Shown here in pieces: positions 29,480-40,037 of a DNA stretch of 42,883 bases. How positions within the stretch are numbered: the stretch's first letter is position 1; every line of letters begins with the position of its first letter. The notes under the pieces were generated by a model. That model saw only the letters and a list, made by a program, of their open reading frames with translations, did not search any database and had not been told where the DNA came from. A program made the translations under genes and the position numbers. The stretch is from Desulfobacteraceae bacterium. Lineage in GTDB: Bacteria > Desulfobacterota > Desulfobacteria > Desulfobacterales > Desulfosalsimonadaceae. Where the stretch lies: the NCBI GenBank assembly GCA_027858815.1, contig JAQIBZ010000088.1, forward strand, positions 1-42,883, written 5' to 3'.

Positions 29480-29530
29480 TAATAAGCCCCTATATTATTT
29501 AAAAAAATAGCTACTTCAATACAATCACTA

Positions 29531-29650
29531 TTAATCATAACAAGTGGAATCATATGTAAAGCATGTTAATTTAAAGCTAATGCCACCACCAACTCCTGGA
29601 CTAGCATAATTGCATTTTGTTTTTCCATCTTTTAAGGAATGAGGGTCAAA
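29531..29650 (-). pseudogene. Orphan Cys-containing C-terminal gene fragment
   Basis: reading frame SFDPHSLKDGKTKCNYASPGVGGGISFKLTCFTYDSTCYD* with no start; abuts the RAYT inverted repeat. Confidence 0.35.
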
Positions 29651-30676
29651 GCTTGAATTGTGAATTAAGTTGCTCAAACTGACGCTTTAATTTTTTATCT
29701 TCATCCAGTTTTTGCTTAAATGACTTCACACTGTGGCTCACGGCGGAAAAGCTCTTTCCAAAAAGCTTCCCAATTTCTTCATTCGTCAGCCGGCCGGTAT
29801 TCCACAACAGATAAACCATTAAATCACGATTTTGTTTATCCGCTCCCCGGAGACGTTTTGAAGAAATGTATCGGTCCAGATCAACTTGAAGGGCTTTTGA
29901 AATGCCGACAAGAAACGCTTCCGGATGAAAATCCCCGGCCAGTTGTCTTTGCTGGGGAAATTCCTTATGCGGAGTGTCCGGCAGAAATCGACGGCGGATT
30001 TCTTCCACAAAATTCTGAGCCCCCAGGATCAGACTGTGCCGGAGATCCTCCAGCAGTCGCTTTTCCTCTGCGGCATAACGTTGCACTTTTTCCCGATACT
30101 GCTTCTGGGGGATGGGATTTTTAAAGTAAGACAAAATCAATTCCGTGGACAGCCATTCCGGGCGCTTTTGGTCATATGCGTATACCCCGTAGCTGCTCCA
30201 GGGATAATCTATCAGGCGGTTAACGATCCCTGCCCGTAACGGATTCCGGTGGATATAGCAGGACAATTGCATGACATAGGCATCATTTTGAACCAGAATG
30301 CTTTTATAGCGCCCCTGGAACAGGTGGCCGGTTTTGCCGTGGCAATTGTTAAAGCGGCGGGTATAGGTGCTGCCCATCCACTGCATGGCCTTCTTCAGGT
30401 TCGCAAGACGGGTTTGCACCAGGAGGTGATAATGGTTCGACATCAGAACATAGGCGAAAATATCCACCTCAAACCGAGACGCCATCTCGGCTAACGTTTC
30501 TAAAAAAAGGCGCCGGTCCTCATCGGAAAGATAAATATCCTGCCCGTCATTTCCCCGGGACATTAAATGATAGTACGCGCCTTCATATTCAATTCGCCAT
30601 GCCCTGCTCATAATGATTTTAGTAAAATATTACACGCCGGATGTCAATACTTAATTCACAATTCAAGCTTTGACCC
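29643..30676. repeat. Perfect 27-bp inverted repeat bounding the RAYT gene
   Basis: GGGTCAAAGCTTGAATTGTGAATTAAG (29643-29669) and CTTAATTCACAATTCAAGCTTTGACCC (30650-30676). Confidence 0.9.
29646..30611 (-). mobile_element. REP-associated tyrosine (Y1) transposase, RAYT-like, with C-terminal DnaA-like HTH
   Basis: MSRAWRIEYEGAYYHLMSRGNDGQDIYLSDEDRRLFLETL...YVLMSNHYHLLVQT (HUH-type HYHLL)...HLFQGRYKSILVQNDAYVMQLSCYIHRNPLRAGIV. Confidence 0.92.
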
Positions 30677-31151
30677 CGGACATTGACCCCGGACATGTTT
30701 TTTGATTCTCAAAAATAATATTATTTAATTCTTGAATAAAATCTTTAGACTCAAAAGCCTTTTCATTTGGAATGAAGAGAATTTTTTCTCCAATTTTGTT
30801 AGGCGAATTGAATTTAATCATGATGGGAGCTGGTTTCGAAATTTTCATAAATAATGCTTGATCAACCGACATTGCTGCTTTTATTGGAACCTTTATTTCT
30901 TTTCGAAAATTTGACACATAAAAAAAAGATTCATCCAACCTGACTACCCTCGTAATCCAAAAGAACCTAATAAGATAACAAATAAGAATTAGACAAATAA
31001 CCATATAAACCAGACTTTTGAAATCTATTGGCTCTGCTAATTCCATAATAATACACCACAATAAAAATAATGAAAAAATAAGTGCAAAAAACTTATACAA
31101 AGAAGTCTCTAAAAAATCAGAAGATATATTAATTTTAGATAAGCTATTCAT
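30663..31151 (-). CDS. Two-TM hypothetical protein downstream of the RHS gene (candidate immunity protein)
   Basis: 162-aa ORF with hydrophobic helices FFALIFSLFLLWCIIME and LVYMVICLILICYLIRFFWI; same strand, 69 nt after the RHS stop. Confidence 0.55.
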   Translation of the reverse strand: MNSLSKINISSDFLETSLYKFFALIFSLFLLWCIIMELAEPIDFKSLVYMVICLILICYLIRFFWITRVVRLDESFFYVSNFRKEIKVPIKAAMSVDQALFMKISKPAPIMIKFNSPNKIGEKILFIPNEKAFESKDFIQELNNIIFENQKTCPGSMSGVKA

Positions 31152-31220
31152 AATTTAATATTTATTTTTATAGGTATCTTTTTCAAATATAAACTTGACC
31201 AATATAATTAAATAAAGCAC

Positions 31221-34200
31221 TTACCTGCATCCACTTACGCACATAGACGCACCAAACATCATATCAAAACCGAAATCCCACCCCTCAACCGAATCTATAC
31301 CTAAAGTTCCATAAGCATAACCAACACTAACCGTGGTTAAAGATTTCCCCTTATCTGTAAAGGCAGCAGTTAATGAAATAAAAGATACAGGTCCCCAAAG
31401 ATAATTAGGTCCTTCAAAAATTGCTGGGATTTTCAGTTCTATACTTCCAATAGACCCCCCAGTCCTTGTTGGCTCGCTTATTGATAAACCAGCCATAATA
31501 ATAGCAAATTTTGAATGATATGCTTTCAATCCTTTTGGAGGTTCCGATTGAAGATCAGCAAATATAAGTCCAGCGGCCGCCCGCCCTATTTTTGCACCAC
31601 GAGTTCCTATATATAATTTCCCCCTCCATTTAGTAATCCCTCTCTTTCCATATGATGTTAAGATGCTTTGGGTTCCTAAATTTGTAAGTCCTCCCATTAT
31701 AGCAAGTGAAGCACCAATAGTAGTTAAGGTCGAGAATTCCCCGCTCGGATCAACAAACATGACGGGATTCATGTTCGCATACATGTATTTATGAAGCGTT
31801 ACCGGATCAGACGTCTTACCTGCATAAGGATCAACAGTCACGAACCTGCCGATGGTGGGATTATAGTATCTTGCCCTCAGGTAATAGAACCCGGCATTGG
31901 GGTCGTATTGTTCTCCCGTAAACAGATAACTGTTTTCCGTGGTGCCGGTGCTATTGATCAGGCTTCCGAACGCTTCGTACGTGTAAGTATCAGTCACGGA
32001 TTCAGAACTATCGGTCAACGCCCGAGTGGAACCGAGGCCATCGTAGTGATAATAAGAATCAACACCCGCCCTTTTCTGGCTGACAAGATCGTCGCCGTAC
32101 ACATATTGAACTGTCAAAGAACCGAGATTGTCTCTTTCTTCCAATACTTGCGCGTACTGTCTATTTTTGTCAACGATAAAAGCTGTTTCAGCCCCGTCAA
32201 CATCCTGCGCCACCCGGATTCCGTCCAAGTCGTACTGGTAAGCAGCCCTTGAAGACAAGGTCTCCATGCCGGTCAACTGATTTTCAAAATTATAATCGTA
32301 CGCTATGGACTCTCCGGCAGCAGATTTGGCAATGGTGTTGCCGTTATTATCGTAGCTATACGTATAAACATGCGCCGGGCCGGTCTCCGTCAACAGGCGA
32401 TCATTGATGTCATAATTATAAGAAATCACTCCGGACGAATCGGTCTTACTCAACCGGTTACCCTTGCCGTCGTAAGTGTAGGCAATGGTTTCATTGCCGT
32501 TTGCCGGATCAAGGATTTCCTCCTGCGTGAGCCGATAGATATCATCATATGTATAATTCACCTCCCGGCCCGTGTTTTCAGATACGCTCAACCGGTTTCC
32601 GGCAGGACCAAGGGTGTAATAGTAACTTGATATTATATCGCCATTTGATTTCCGATTTTCAAGATACGTGAGCCGGTTCAAACTATCATACGTATAAGCA
32701 GCAATGGTACCGTTTGGATTTTCTACCTGTTCCCGGTTGCCGTTTTTATCGTACGTATATGCAGTAACCCCGCCATCCGGGTCTGTCACTGTTGCCAAAC
32801 GGCTTAACGCATCATACGTATACGTGGTGGTACCGGAGGCTACGGTCACAGAAGTGCGGTTTCCTTTGGGATCGTATGTGTAAGAGATAATGCTCCCGTC
32901 CGGATCTGTTATCGATGCTAAACGGCCCCGGCTGTCATAAAAATACTGTGTGATCCCTCTGCTGTCGGTTACGGTTTCCCGCTTACCGTCACCCAAATAT
33001 GTATAGCTGATCGAGCTGTTGTCCGGGAATATTTTTTCCGTCAACCTGCCACAACAGGGTGAGTATTCATAGATGACCGTATCACCATTAAAGTCCGTAT
33101 GGGAGGTCATGTTGCCTACAGCATCGTACATCCAGGATTCGCTCATGCCAAGCGGAAGCGTATGAGACACCTGACGGCCTATATCATCATAGGTCCAGTA
33201 TTCCGTATTCCCATTGGGATCGGTATGAGACAGCCGGTTACCGACTTCATCGTATGTATATTCAGTAAGATTTCCGAAAGCATCCGTTACTGACACAAGG
33301 TTTCCGGCCACATCGTACCCAAAAAGAGTAACATTTCCGGCCTGGTCTGTCTCAGTTGCTTTCCGTCCCAGTGCATCGTACCCGGTTGCAGAGAATGTGC
33401 CGTCAGGATAGATGGTTTTCACCTGGCGGTTCAATCCATCATACTCATAAGTTGTTGTCGCACCCTTGGGGTCTGTCATGGATACCTGGTTTCCGGCTGC
33501 ATCATATCCAAAAGATACGGTATTGCCTAATGCGTCAACAACCGCACTCCTGCGACCGGCTTCATCATAAACAAAATCCGTCTGATTGCCGTTTTCATCA
33601 ATGGTGGCATTCATGCGACTGGCATCGTCAAACACCATTTCAGAAGAACTGCCGTCCGTATGGATCACAGCAGTCATCTGGTTATTTTTATCATATTCAA
33701 AATTCGTTATTCTTCCTGCCCGGTCTGTGGTGGATGTGCGGTTACCTTCGCCGTCATACGCAGTCAGCATGGAGGTACCGTCTGCATAATGGATGGCGGT
33801 CTGCTTGCCGTTATTATCGTATTCAAACAGCGTCTCCGCACCATTTTTATCAATGATCCGGGATTCTTTATCCAGATAATTGTATTCGGTCCGGGTCTCA
33901 TTTCCCATGGGATCAACCGTACGGGTGAGACGGTTCCGGATATCATAGGTATTGGTGGTGGTCATAGTCACCGTTTCACCGGTTTCCATGGTCCGGGAGA
34001 CAGACTCGCTCAGTTCGTTTCCGTAACGATCAAAGGACCATTCGGTAACCTTGCCGTTGGGTGCGATTTCCTTGGTCCGGTGGCCGTAAAAATTATATTC
34101 AAATGTTGTGACATTGCCCAGTGCATCGGTTTCCGTGAGCACATTGCCTTTGGTATCATGGGTATATGCCGTGACATTGCCAAGGACATCGGTTTTTTCC

Positions 34201-37200
34201 AAAAGGTTGCCCAGTGCATCATAAACATTAGCAATCATGTTCCCGTTAGGATCAGTCTGCGTCAGCACGTCATTCCGATCGTTGTTTGTATACGTGGTGG
34301 TATTTCCAAGCGGGTCGGTTTCTGTCAGCATGTTGCCGGATTCATCATACGTCCAGTATGTGGTGTTGCCCAAGGCATCGGTTTCAGAGGTCTTATTGTT
34401 GTTTTCATCATAGGCCCAAAGAGAAACACGCCCGTCCGAGTCGGTTTTTTTGGTAACATTGCCCACATTGTCATATTCATACACTGAGGTAAAACCCCGG
34501 CGGTCCGTGATCTCCTGGATATGGTTGGGAACATCGAACCCATAGATGATCTTTCTGTTATCCGCATCAACCAGGCCTATCATTCGGCCAGTAGCGTCAT
34601 ATTCAAACTGTCCCAGAATGGTTCCGTCCGGTGCTTTAATATCTTTTAAGACCGGTTTTTCAAAAATACCCTGTTCATAGGCATATTTGTTCATCATTCG
34701 AACGGCAAACGGCTCGGTGCCTGATTTAATCACCTGTTCGAGCATGCCGTTTTCATCATAATGGTATTCAATGGTTAAACCGAACGGATCGGTAATGGTT
34801 TCGATCCGGTTGCCCACGCCTCGTGTAAAGGCGATGCTTGCGCCGGATGAATGGGTAATGCCCGCATCACTGTAAGCAACGGAATTGCCGTACACATCCG
34901 TGATGCTTTCAATTCCGTTTTCCATGTGAAGGATGTATTGGGTGCCGTCCGGCCGGGTATACCGATACCGTTCTGGTTCGAACGGGTCTGTTCCCCATTG
35001 CATGAGATCGTTTCCGGTGGTGAGCATCAGGCTGCTGCTCGCCACGCCTAATGCTTCAAGGGTTCCCTCAGTACCGTCAATGGCTACAAATTTTGCACTT
35101 AAATTTGAGTGGTTGATAATTGGAACAAGGACGCTGGATTTGGGATTGACATCCATTTTAAACCGCAGGGTCTCTTCATCGGAAAACCGGATCACCACTT
35201 CATGACGGTATTTTTCGATTAAATAATAGGTGGTTAAAAAACCGCCGCCAATTTCTTCCGCCCATCCGGCATCCAGTTCCCGGGTGGTCTGGGGCTTGAC
35301 CGTAGAAGACGGCAGGCTCCAGCCGGGTCCGAAATCACCGGTTGTATCCCGGCTGTCGTATTCGCGTTCCAATGCCAGGGGAAAACCGTTGTTCGGGATG
35401 TTAACATCCATGCCCGGCAGAATCACATGCCCGACTTTCAATTGTCCGTCCACCAGGGCGCAGCCCTGGTCATAGGCTGTGTTTCCGGCCAAGTCCTGGG
35501 CATACAGCAAAAGTTCGTATACCCCGTTTTTCAGGATCGTCGGGTCAAACGTGCCGAGGGTGCCGGTAAAGCTGTTGCCGGATCCTTCGGCAAACTTTTT
35601 CCAACTGCCTGTACCGTATGGCCGGCAATACAGTGAATACATCACACCACTGGTGTCGGACACCTCTCCCATGACATCATAAAGGTCCGTTACCTCCGCG
35701 CAGTCAGTTTCAGACAGGGTGGCGGTCGGTGGCGTGGTGTCAAAAGGATCAAATACCACAAATGTTTTACTGTCTGTTGTTGTATACCCGGCAGCATCGG
35801 ATGCGCTCAACACAACCGTATAAAAACCGGCAGACGGAGCCGTGTAAACAACTTGCCCATCGACTACCGTTAGCGGGTCTTCATTCACCGTCAGGCTCTG
35901 GTCGACAACGCCGACATCATCACCGGTCCAGGCAAAAATAGTGACGGTTTCTCCGATATTGACATTGTCATCAGACAGTCCAAGGTTCACATACGGCGGA
36001 GTTTCGTCTGTTCCGCCCCATGCGCCCAATGAAATATTCATATCCACCGGCGTGTCATACGGAACCATCATTCCGGGCAAAGGGGTTTGAGAAAACACCT
36101 GCCCGGCGGGTTGTGAAGAAATATAAACCTCGGCCAGGTCCCCCACGATCAGGTGCCCGGTGGCAAGGATGGCTGATTCCGCATCCGTTTGGGACATGCC
36201 GGTGAGATCCGGCACCTCGACCTTGGGTACTCCCAGGGACACCACCAGATCAACACTGATTCCAACCTCCACAACCGAACCGGCTGCTGGCTCCTGGGTG
36301 ATCACATGGTCTTCGGCAATGGTCTGGCTGTAGGCATGGTTTGATACGCCGACAACAAGCTGAGCATCGGTAAGGGCGGTTTCCGCATCCCATTGGGACA
36401 TGCCCACAAGATCCGGAACCTGGGTTTTTATTACATCCACCTGACAGTCACAGTCATTGTCAATACCGTCAACAGTGGTTTCTGCAATTTCATAACCGGC
36501 AATTTGGGTATAATCCGGTTCCTGCCAGCCGTCTGCACCGCCGCATACTTTTGTTGCGCCGGCACAAACTCCGCATTGTTTATCCGCCGGCGGAGGTGTG
36601 ACGCCTTCGTCAATAAAGCCGTCACAGTTATTGTCCAGACCATCGCAGATTTCCAGCTGCGGATCGACAGATCCCACACATTCGTCCCATACACCATTTA
36701 CACAGGTCTGCATGCCCATTTCACAGGTACCAACTGAGACACCGCACACGCGTTCTTCTCCGCCATTGCATTCCATGGTGTCTACCACGCTCAATGTGAA
36801 ATACTGTCGATCATAAGCACCGACAGGATCGGTGACTTTGACCGAGACCATGTATTCTCCGGCCGTGTAAGCATCTGGAGACCAGAAGATGAGACCTGAT
36901 GTTTCATCAATGTCCATGCCGTCCGGCGCTATTTCAAGTGTATAGCAAAAGTCTGCGTCTTCATTGTCAATGACATCGAGTTGATAAAGATAATCCAGGC
37001 CTTCTTCCACTTCAATAACCGGCTCGGACGTGATTTCCGGAGACGTATTGGAAAATCCGTCCCATACCGATAAGATGGCAAGATCATACAATAATGGCGA
37101 TTCATCACCTTCCTGAATAGTTAATGTCACATTAACTTCAATATAGCGGGCATCCGGCAAATCCGGTATAATGACACCGCTTTCTGCTTCTTCCCATTGG

Positions 37201-40037
37201 GACCAGGTTGACTCGTCATTTGAAGTGCGGGCCTTGACCTTAATACGGGTTCCGGGCGGTTCATAGCTGTGCCATGAAACGATACCCCATGGAGTGTTTT
37301 CAAATTCACTGTCATAGACGATGGACCAACTGCCGTTTTGGGAGGTAATGTTCCGGGATATAAAGCCGGTCATATCGCTGTAATTGTAAGGATCAGGGTG
37401 GCCTGTTTGTGTAAACTCGACAGAATTTGTAGTCGGATTAATACGCTGGACGCTATTACCATAGCGACAGGTTACCCATACTTTTTCCTCGGAATCGACC
37501 GCAACGCCGGTTGGGTGATTACCAACCGGAATTTGATTTAATATATTCCCTGTTGCAAGATCAAACCGGAAAACTTTATTGTGAGAGGATATGGCCATCC
37601 AACCGTTTCCATTGGAATCTGTAGCAACACCTCTACCATATCCACCAGTGTATTTCTGAAAAATCCACCGTTTATTTACAGGGTCATATTTCCGAATCCT
37701 TCTTGAAGAATACCCTGCTGAATAAATATATCCCTCCGTATCAATGCCTATTCCATAAACATCGCCGTCTGCTCGAATAAACGAGAGCGTGTGTGTGCCT
37801 TCAGGATTAAACGATGTCCCGGCATTCGGATTGTCAACCCTTGTCAGGCCACTGTGCCCTCTTGCCGAAATCCACAAAGTACCGTTTTTATCAACAAGAC
37901 CGCCATAACATCTACGACCGCTGTTAATGGTTTTTAGTTTTGTACCGGTATGACCGTCGTAATAAAACAACATGTAATCATCATATCCGCCCAGCCAAAC
38001 ATTATCATTAGAATCAATGGCGACTGCTCTCACACCGCTGGGTGCTGGAAGATAAAATTCAATGGCCTCATCCTGTCCCCAGGTCAATATGTTGGTTGCA
38101 CCAGTAGACGTAGTGATGACCCCGTCACCGTTCTTGTCTCGGGGATATAACATGATCTTGGTGGCTGACGCCGTGTTTCTGTTCCCGACCCATAGATTGC
38201 CCACGGAATCCACGGTCGTGCGGGAAGGATTGGTTCCGGTTGACGGACCGGTCCGGTATCTGCCGAGCTCTTCACCGGTAATCGTGTTGATTTTGGATAC
38301 TGTGCCTTGGCCTGAATTTGCGATCCAGATAAACGGAAGGGTGTTGACGCCGGCAGTAAGCTGAAGAGAATTGTCATAAGGTTCAATGTTTTCCAAGGTA
38401 CCTTCTTCAAAATTGTCTTCTGTAAATACACCCTGCGGTCTAACGGTTACTGTTGCCGAAGCAAACGCCGTACCGCCGGGACCGGTTGCGGTTATGGTAT
38501 AGTTCGTTGTTTCTGAGGGAGATACTCTTGTCGAACCGTTTGGTCCGATCATGCCGACACCATTATCGATAATTACCGTATCCGCATGCTCGGAGGTCCA
38601 GCTTAAAATCGAAAATCCGCCTTCAAGGATTGTATCCGGATCGGCATTCAACGTTACGGTCGGAATATGATAAACCGTCACGATTGCAGAAGTTGTTGAC
38701 GTGCCTCCCGGGCCTGTTGCCGTAAACGTATAGGTAGTGGTTTCATCAGGAGAAACAAACATTGATCCGTTTACCGCAATATCTCCGATGCCGTTGTCGA
38801 TCACAACGGTATCCGCGTTTTCCGATGTCCAGGATAATTCGCACGAATCACCTTCAATAATTGTTGCCGGATTGACCGCAGCAGTTATTTCCGGCAATGG
38901 GATAACCGTAACAAAAACACTTGCGGTAGCTGTCCCCCCGGGGCCGGTGGCCGTGACTATGTACGTCTTGTCAACGACTGGTGACAGCGGTATTGTACCG
39001 TTTAATTCAACTTCACCAATTCCGTTGTCGATGACAACCGTGTCTGAATGCAGAGATGTCCAGGAAAGATCAAAACTTTGTCCCTCAATAATAGTCGAAG
39101 GGGTGGCTGTCAGAGTCACTCGCGGTAAAGGAATGACAGTCAGGGTCACACTGTCAGACATTGATGCCCCGACATTGGATGCCGTAATTGTATAGGTGGT
39201 AGTTTCTATTGGTGAGACTGTCATGGAGCTATTTAAGACAACATCGCCTATGCCATTATCTATGGATGTTTCAAGCGCAAAATCAGATATCCATGAAAGC
39301 TCGGCGGATTGGCCTTCTATAATGGTATCCGGCATAACGCTCAAATCCACAGTGGGCGGGTTCTGGCAAAATTCAATATTTAAATAGCTCCCCGGAGTAC
39401 TGGAAAGTTTCACCGTGATCGAGTTGGTTGCGGATAAATCTAATGCGGCTGCAAGAAGATAGTCTTTATTTTTAAAATCTTTTTGTTCAAAAATTTCCAG
39501 ACCATTGACATAAATCAAAGCACTGCTGACCCTGTTGCTGCCGTCGTCATCCCCATTAATAACTGTCAAAAATCCTTCACCAGGGGTGGCGATAAATGTT
39601 TCCGTATACACATTCGGTTTGCCTTTGGTCCTGACAAATTGGCTGGGGCCGAATATCAATGGACAATATGTTTTGATTTCAATGGTCAGATAAGACCCGG
39701 GAGTGCTGCTGAGATTTAATATAATCGTATTAATTTCTGATAATTGAACCGGTGCTTTTAAAATATCGGTGTAGTGGTGGAAATCGTTCGGTTCAAAAAT
39801 TAAATCATCATTAATATATATACTGGCACTTGAAACTCTATTGTTTCCATTTTCATCGCCATTTGTGATGAACAGATAATATTCTCCGGGGACTGATTCA
39901 AACGTTTCGGAATAGGTATTCGGTTCACCGGTTGTGCGGGTATACACATTGGGACCAAACAAATTGGCCGCAGATCCTGTAGCCACTATAAAAAAAGAAA
40001 TACCGAAAACAATTAAAGCAAATAGATTTTTTTTCAT
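31221..40037 (-). CDS. Giant secreted RHS/YD-repeat protein (2938 aa)
   Basis: Signal peptide; two N-terminal repeats (FGPNVYTRTTGEPNTYSETF / FGPSQFVRTKGKPNVYTETF); tandem Ig-like (TIIEGQS..LSWTS); NHL/Vgb-like propeller; MopE-like CDGLDNNCDGFIDEG; PASTA-like VPDLVGMSQWDAE; many YD repeats; RHS core YYLRARYYNPTIGRFVTVDP; variable C-terminus. Confidence 0.93.
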   Translation of the reverse strand: MKKNLFALIVFGISFFIVATGSAANLFGPNVYTRTTGEPNTYSETFESVPGEYYLFITNGDENGNNRVSSASIYINDDLIFEPNDFHHYTDILKAPVQLSEINTIILNLSSTPGSYLTIEIKTYCPLIFGPSQFVRTKGKPNVYTETFIATPGEGFLTVINGDDDGSNRVSSALIYVNGLEIFEQKDFKNKDYLLAAALDLSATNSITVKLSSTPGSYLNIEFCQNPPTVDLSVMPDTIIEGQSAELSWISDFALETSIDNGIGDVVLNSSMTVSPIETTTYTITASNVGASMSDSVTLTVIPLPRVTLTATPSTIIEGQSFDLSWTSLHSDTVVIDNGIGEVELNGTIPLSPVVDKTYIVTATGPGGTATASVFVTVIPLPEITAAVNPATIIEGDSCELSWTSENADTVVIDNGIGDIAVNGSMFVSPDETTTYTFTATGPGGTSTTSAIVTVYHIPTVTLNADPDTILEGGFSILSWTSEHADTVIIDNGVGMIGPNGSTRVSPSETTNYTITATGPGGTAFASATVTVRPQGVFTEDNFEEGTLENIEPYDNSLQLTAGVNTLPFIWIANSGQGTVSKINTITGEELGRYRTGPSTGTNPSRTTVDSVGNLWVGNRNTASATKIMLYPRDKNGDGVITTSTGATNILTWGQDEAIEFYLPAPSGVRAVAIDSNDNVWLGGYDDYMLFYYDGHTGTKLKTINSGRRCYGGLVDKNGTLWISARGHSGLTRVDNPNAGTSFNPEGTHTLSFIRADGDVYGIGIDTEGYIYSAGYSSRRIRKYDPVNKRWIFQKYTGGYGRGVATDSNGNGWMAISSHNKVFRFDLATGNILNQIPVGNHPTGVAVDSEEKVWVTCRYGNSVQRINPTTNSVEFTQTGHPDPYNYSDMTGFISRNITSQNGSWSIVYDSEFENTPWGIVSWHSYEPPGTRIKVKARTSNDESTWSQWEEAESGVIIPDLPDARYIEVNVTLTIQEGDESPLLYDLAILSVWDGFSNTSPEITSEPVIEVEEGLDYLYQLDVIDNEDADFCYTLEIAPDGMDIDETSGLIFWSPDAYTAGEYMVSVKVTDPVGAYDRQYFTLSVVDTMECNGGEERVCGVSVGTCEMGMQTCVNGVWDECVGSVDPQLEICDGLDNNCDGFIDEGVTPPPADKQCGVCAGATKVCGGADGWQEPDYTQIAGYEIAETTVDGIDNDCDCQVDVIKTQVPDLVGMSQWDAETALTDAQLVVGVSNHAYSQTIAEDHVITQEPAAGSVVEVGISVDLVVSLGVPKVEVPDLTGMSQTDAESAILATGHLIVGDLAEVYISSQPAGQVFSQTPLPGMMVPYDTPVDMNISLGAWGGTDETPPYVNLGLSDDNVNIGETVTIFAWTGDDVGVVDQSLTVNEDPLTVVDGQVVYTAPSAGFYTVVLSASDAAGYTTTDSKTFVVFDPFDTTPPTATLSETDCAEVTDLYDVMGEVSDTSGVMYSLYCRPYGTGSWKKFAEGSGNSFTGTLGTFDPTILKNGVYELLLYAQDLAGNTAYDQGCALVDGQLKVGHVILPGMDVNIPNNGFPLALEREYDSRDTTGDFGPGWSLPSSTVKPQTTRELDAGWAEEIGGGFLTTYYLIEKYRHEVVIRFSDEETLRFKMDVNPKSSVLVPIINHSNLSAKFVAIDGTEGTLEALGVASSSLMLTTGNDLMQWGTDPFEPERYRYTRPDGTQYILHMENGIESITDVYGNSVAYSDAGITHSSGASIAFTRGVGNRIETITDPFGLTIEYHYDENGMLEQVIKSGTEPFAVRMMNKYAYEQGIFEKPVLKDIKAPDGTILGQFEYDATGRMIGLVDADNRKIIYGFDVPNHIQEITDRRGFTSVYEYDNVGNVTKKTDSDGRVSLWAYDENNNKTSETDALGNTTYWTYDESGNMLTETDPLGNTTTYTNNDRNDVLTQTDPNGNMIANVYDALGNLLEKTDVLGNVTAYTHDTKGNVLTETDALGNVTTFEYNFYGHRTKEIAPNGKVTEWSFDRYGNELSESVSRTMETGETVTMTTTNTYDIRNRLTRTVDPMGNETRTEYNYLDKESRIIDKNGAETLFEYDNNGKQTAIHYADGTSMLTAYDGEGNRTSTTDRAGRITNFEYDKNNQMTAVIHTDGSSSEMVFDDASRMNATIDENGNQTDFVYDEAGRRSAVVDALGNTVSFGYDAAGNQVSMTDPKGATTTYEYDGLNRQVKTIYPDGTFSATGYDALGRKATETDQAGNVTLFGYDVAGNLVSVTDAFGNLTEYTYDEVGNRLSHTDPNGNTEYWTYDDIGRQVSHTLPLGMSESWMYDAVGNMTSHTDFNGDTVIYEYSPCCGRLTEKIFPDNSSISYTYLGDGKRETVTDSRGITQYFYDSRGRLASITDPDGSIISYTYDPKGNRTSVTVASGTTTYTYDALSRLATVTDPDGGVTAYTYDKNGNREQVENPNGTIAAYTYDSLNRLTYLENRKSNGDIISSYYYTLGPAGNRLSVSENTGREVNYTYDDIYRLTQEEILDPANGNETIAYTYDGKGNRLSKTDSSGVISYNYDINDRLLTETGPAHVYTYSYDNNGNTIAKSAAGESIAYDYNFENQLTGMETLSSRAAYQYDLDGIRVAQDVDGAETAFIVDKNRQYAQVLEERDNLGSLTVQYVYGDDLVSQKRAGVDSYYHYDGLGSTRALTDSSESVTDTYTYEAFGSLINSTGTTENSYLFTGEQYDPNAGFYYLRARYYNPTIGRFVTVDPYAGKTSDPVTLHKYMYANMNPVMFVDPSGEFSTLTTIGASLAIMGGLTNLGTQSILTSYGKRGITKWRGKLYIGTRGAKIGRAAAGLIFADLQSEPPKGLKAYHSKFAIIMAGLSISEPTRTGGSIGSIELKIPAIFEGPNYLWGPVSFISLTAAFTDKGKSLTTVSVGYAYGTLGIDSVEGWDFGFDMMFGASMCVSGCR

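Noticed and set aside
31791-39719. Many plus-strand ORFs inside the RHS gene, including 275 aa at 33660-34487
   Set aside because: Antisense to a clearly coding, repetitive YD-repeat gene; low-complexity mirror translations without recognisable domains.
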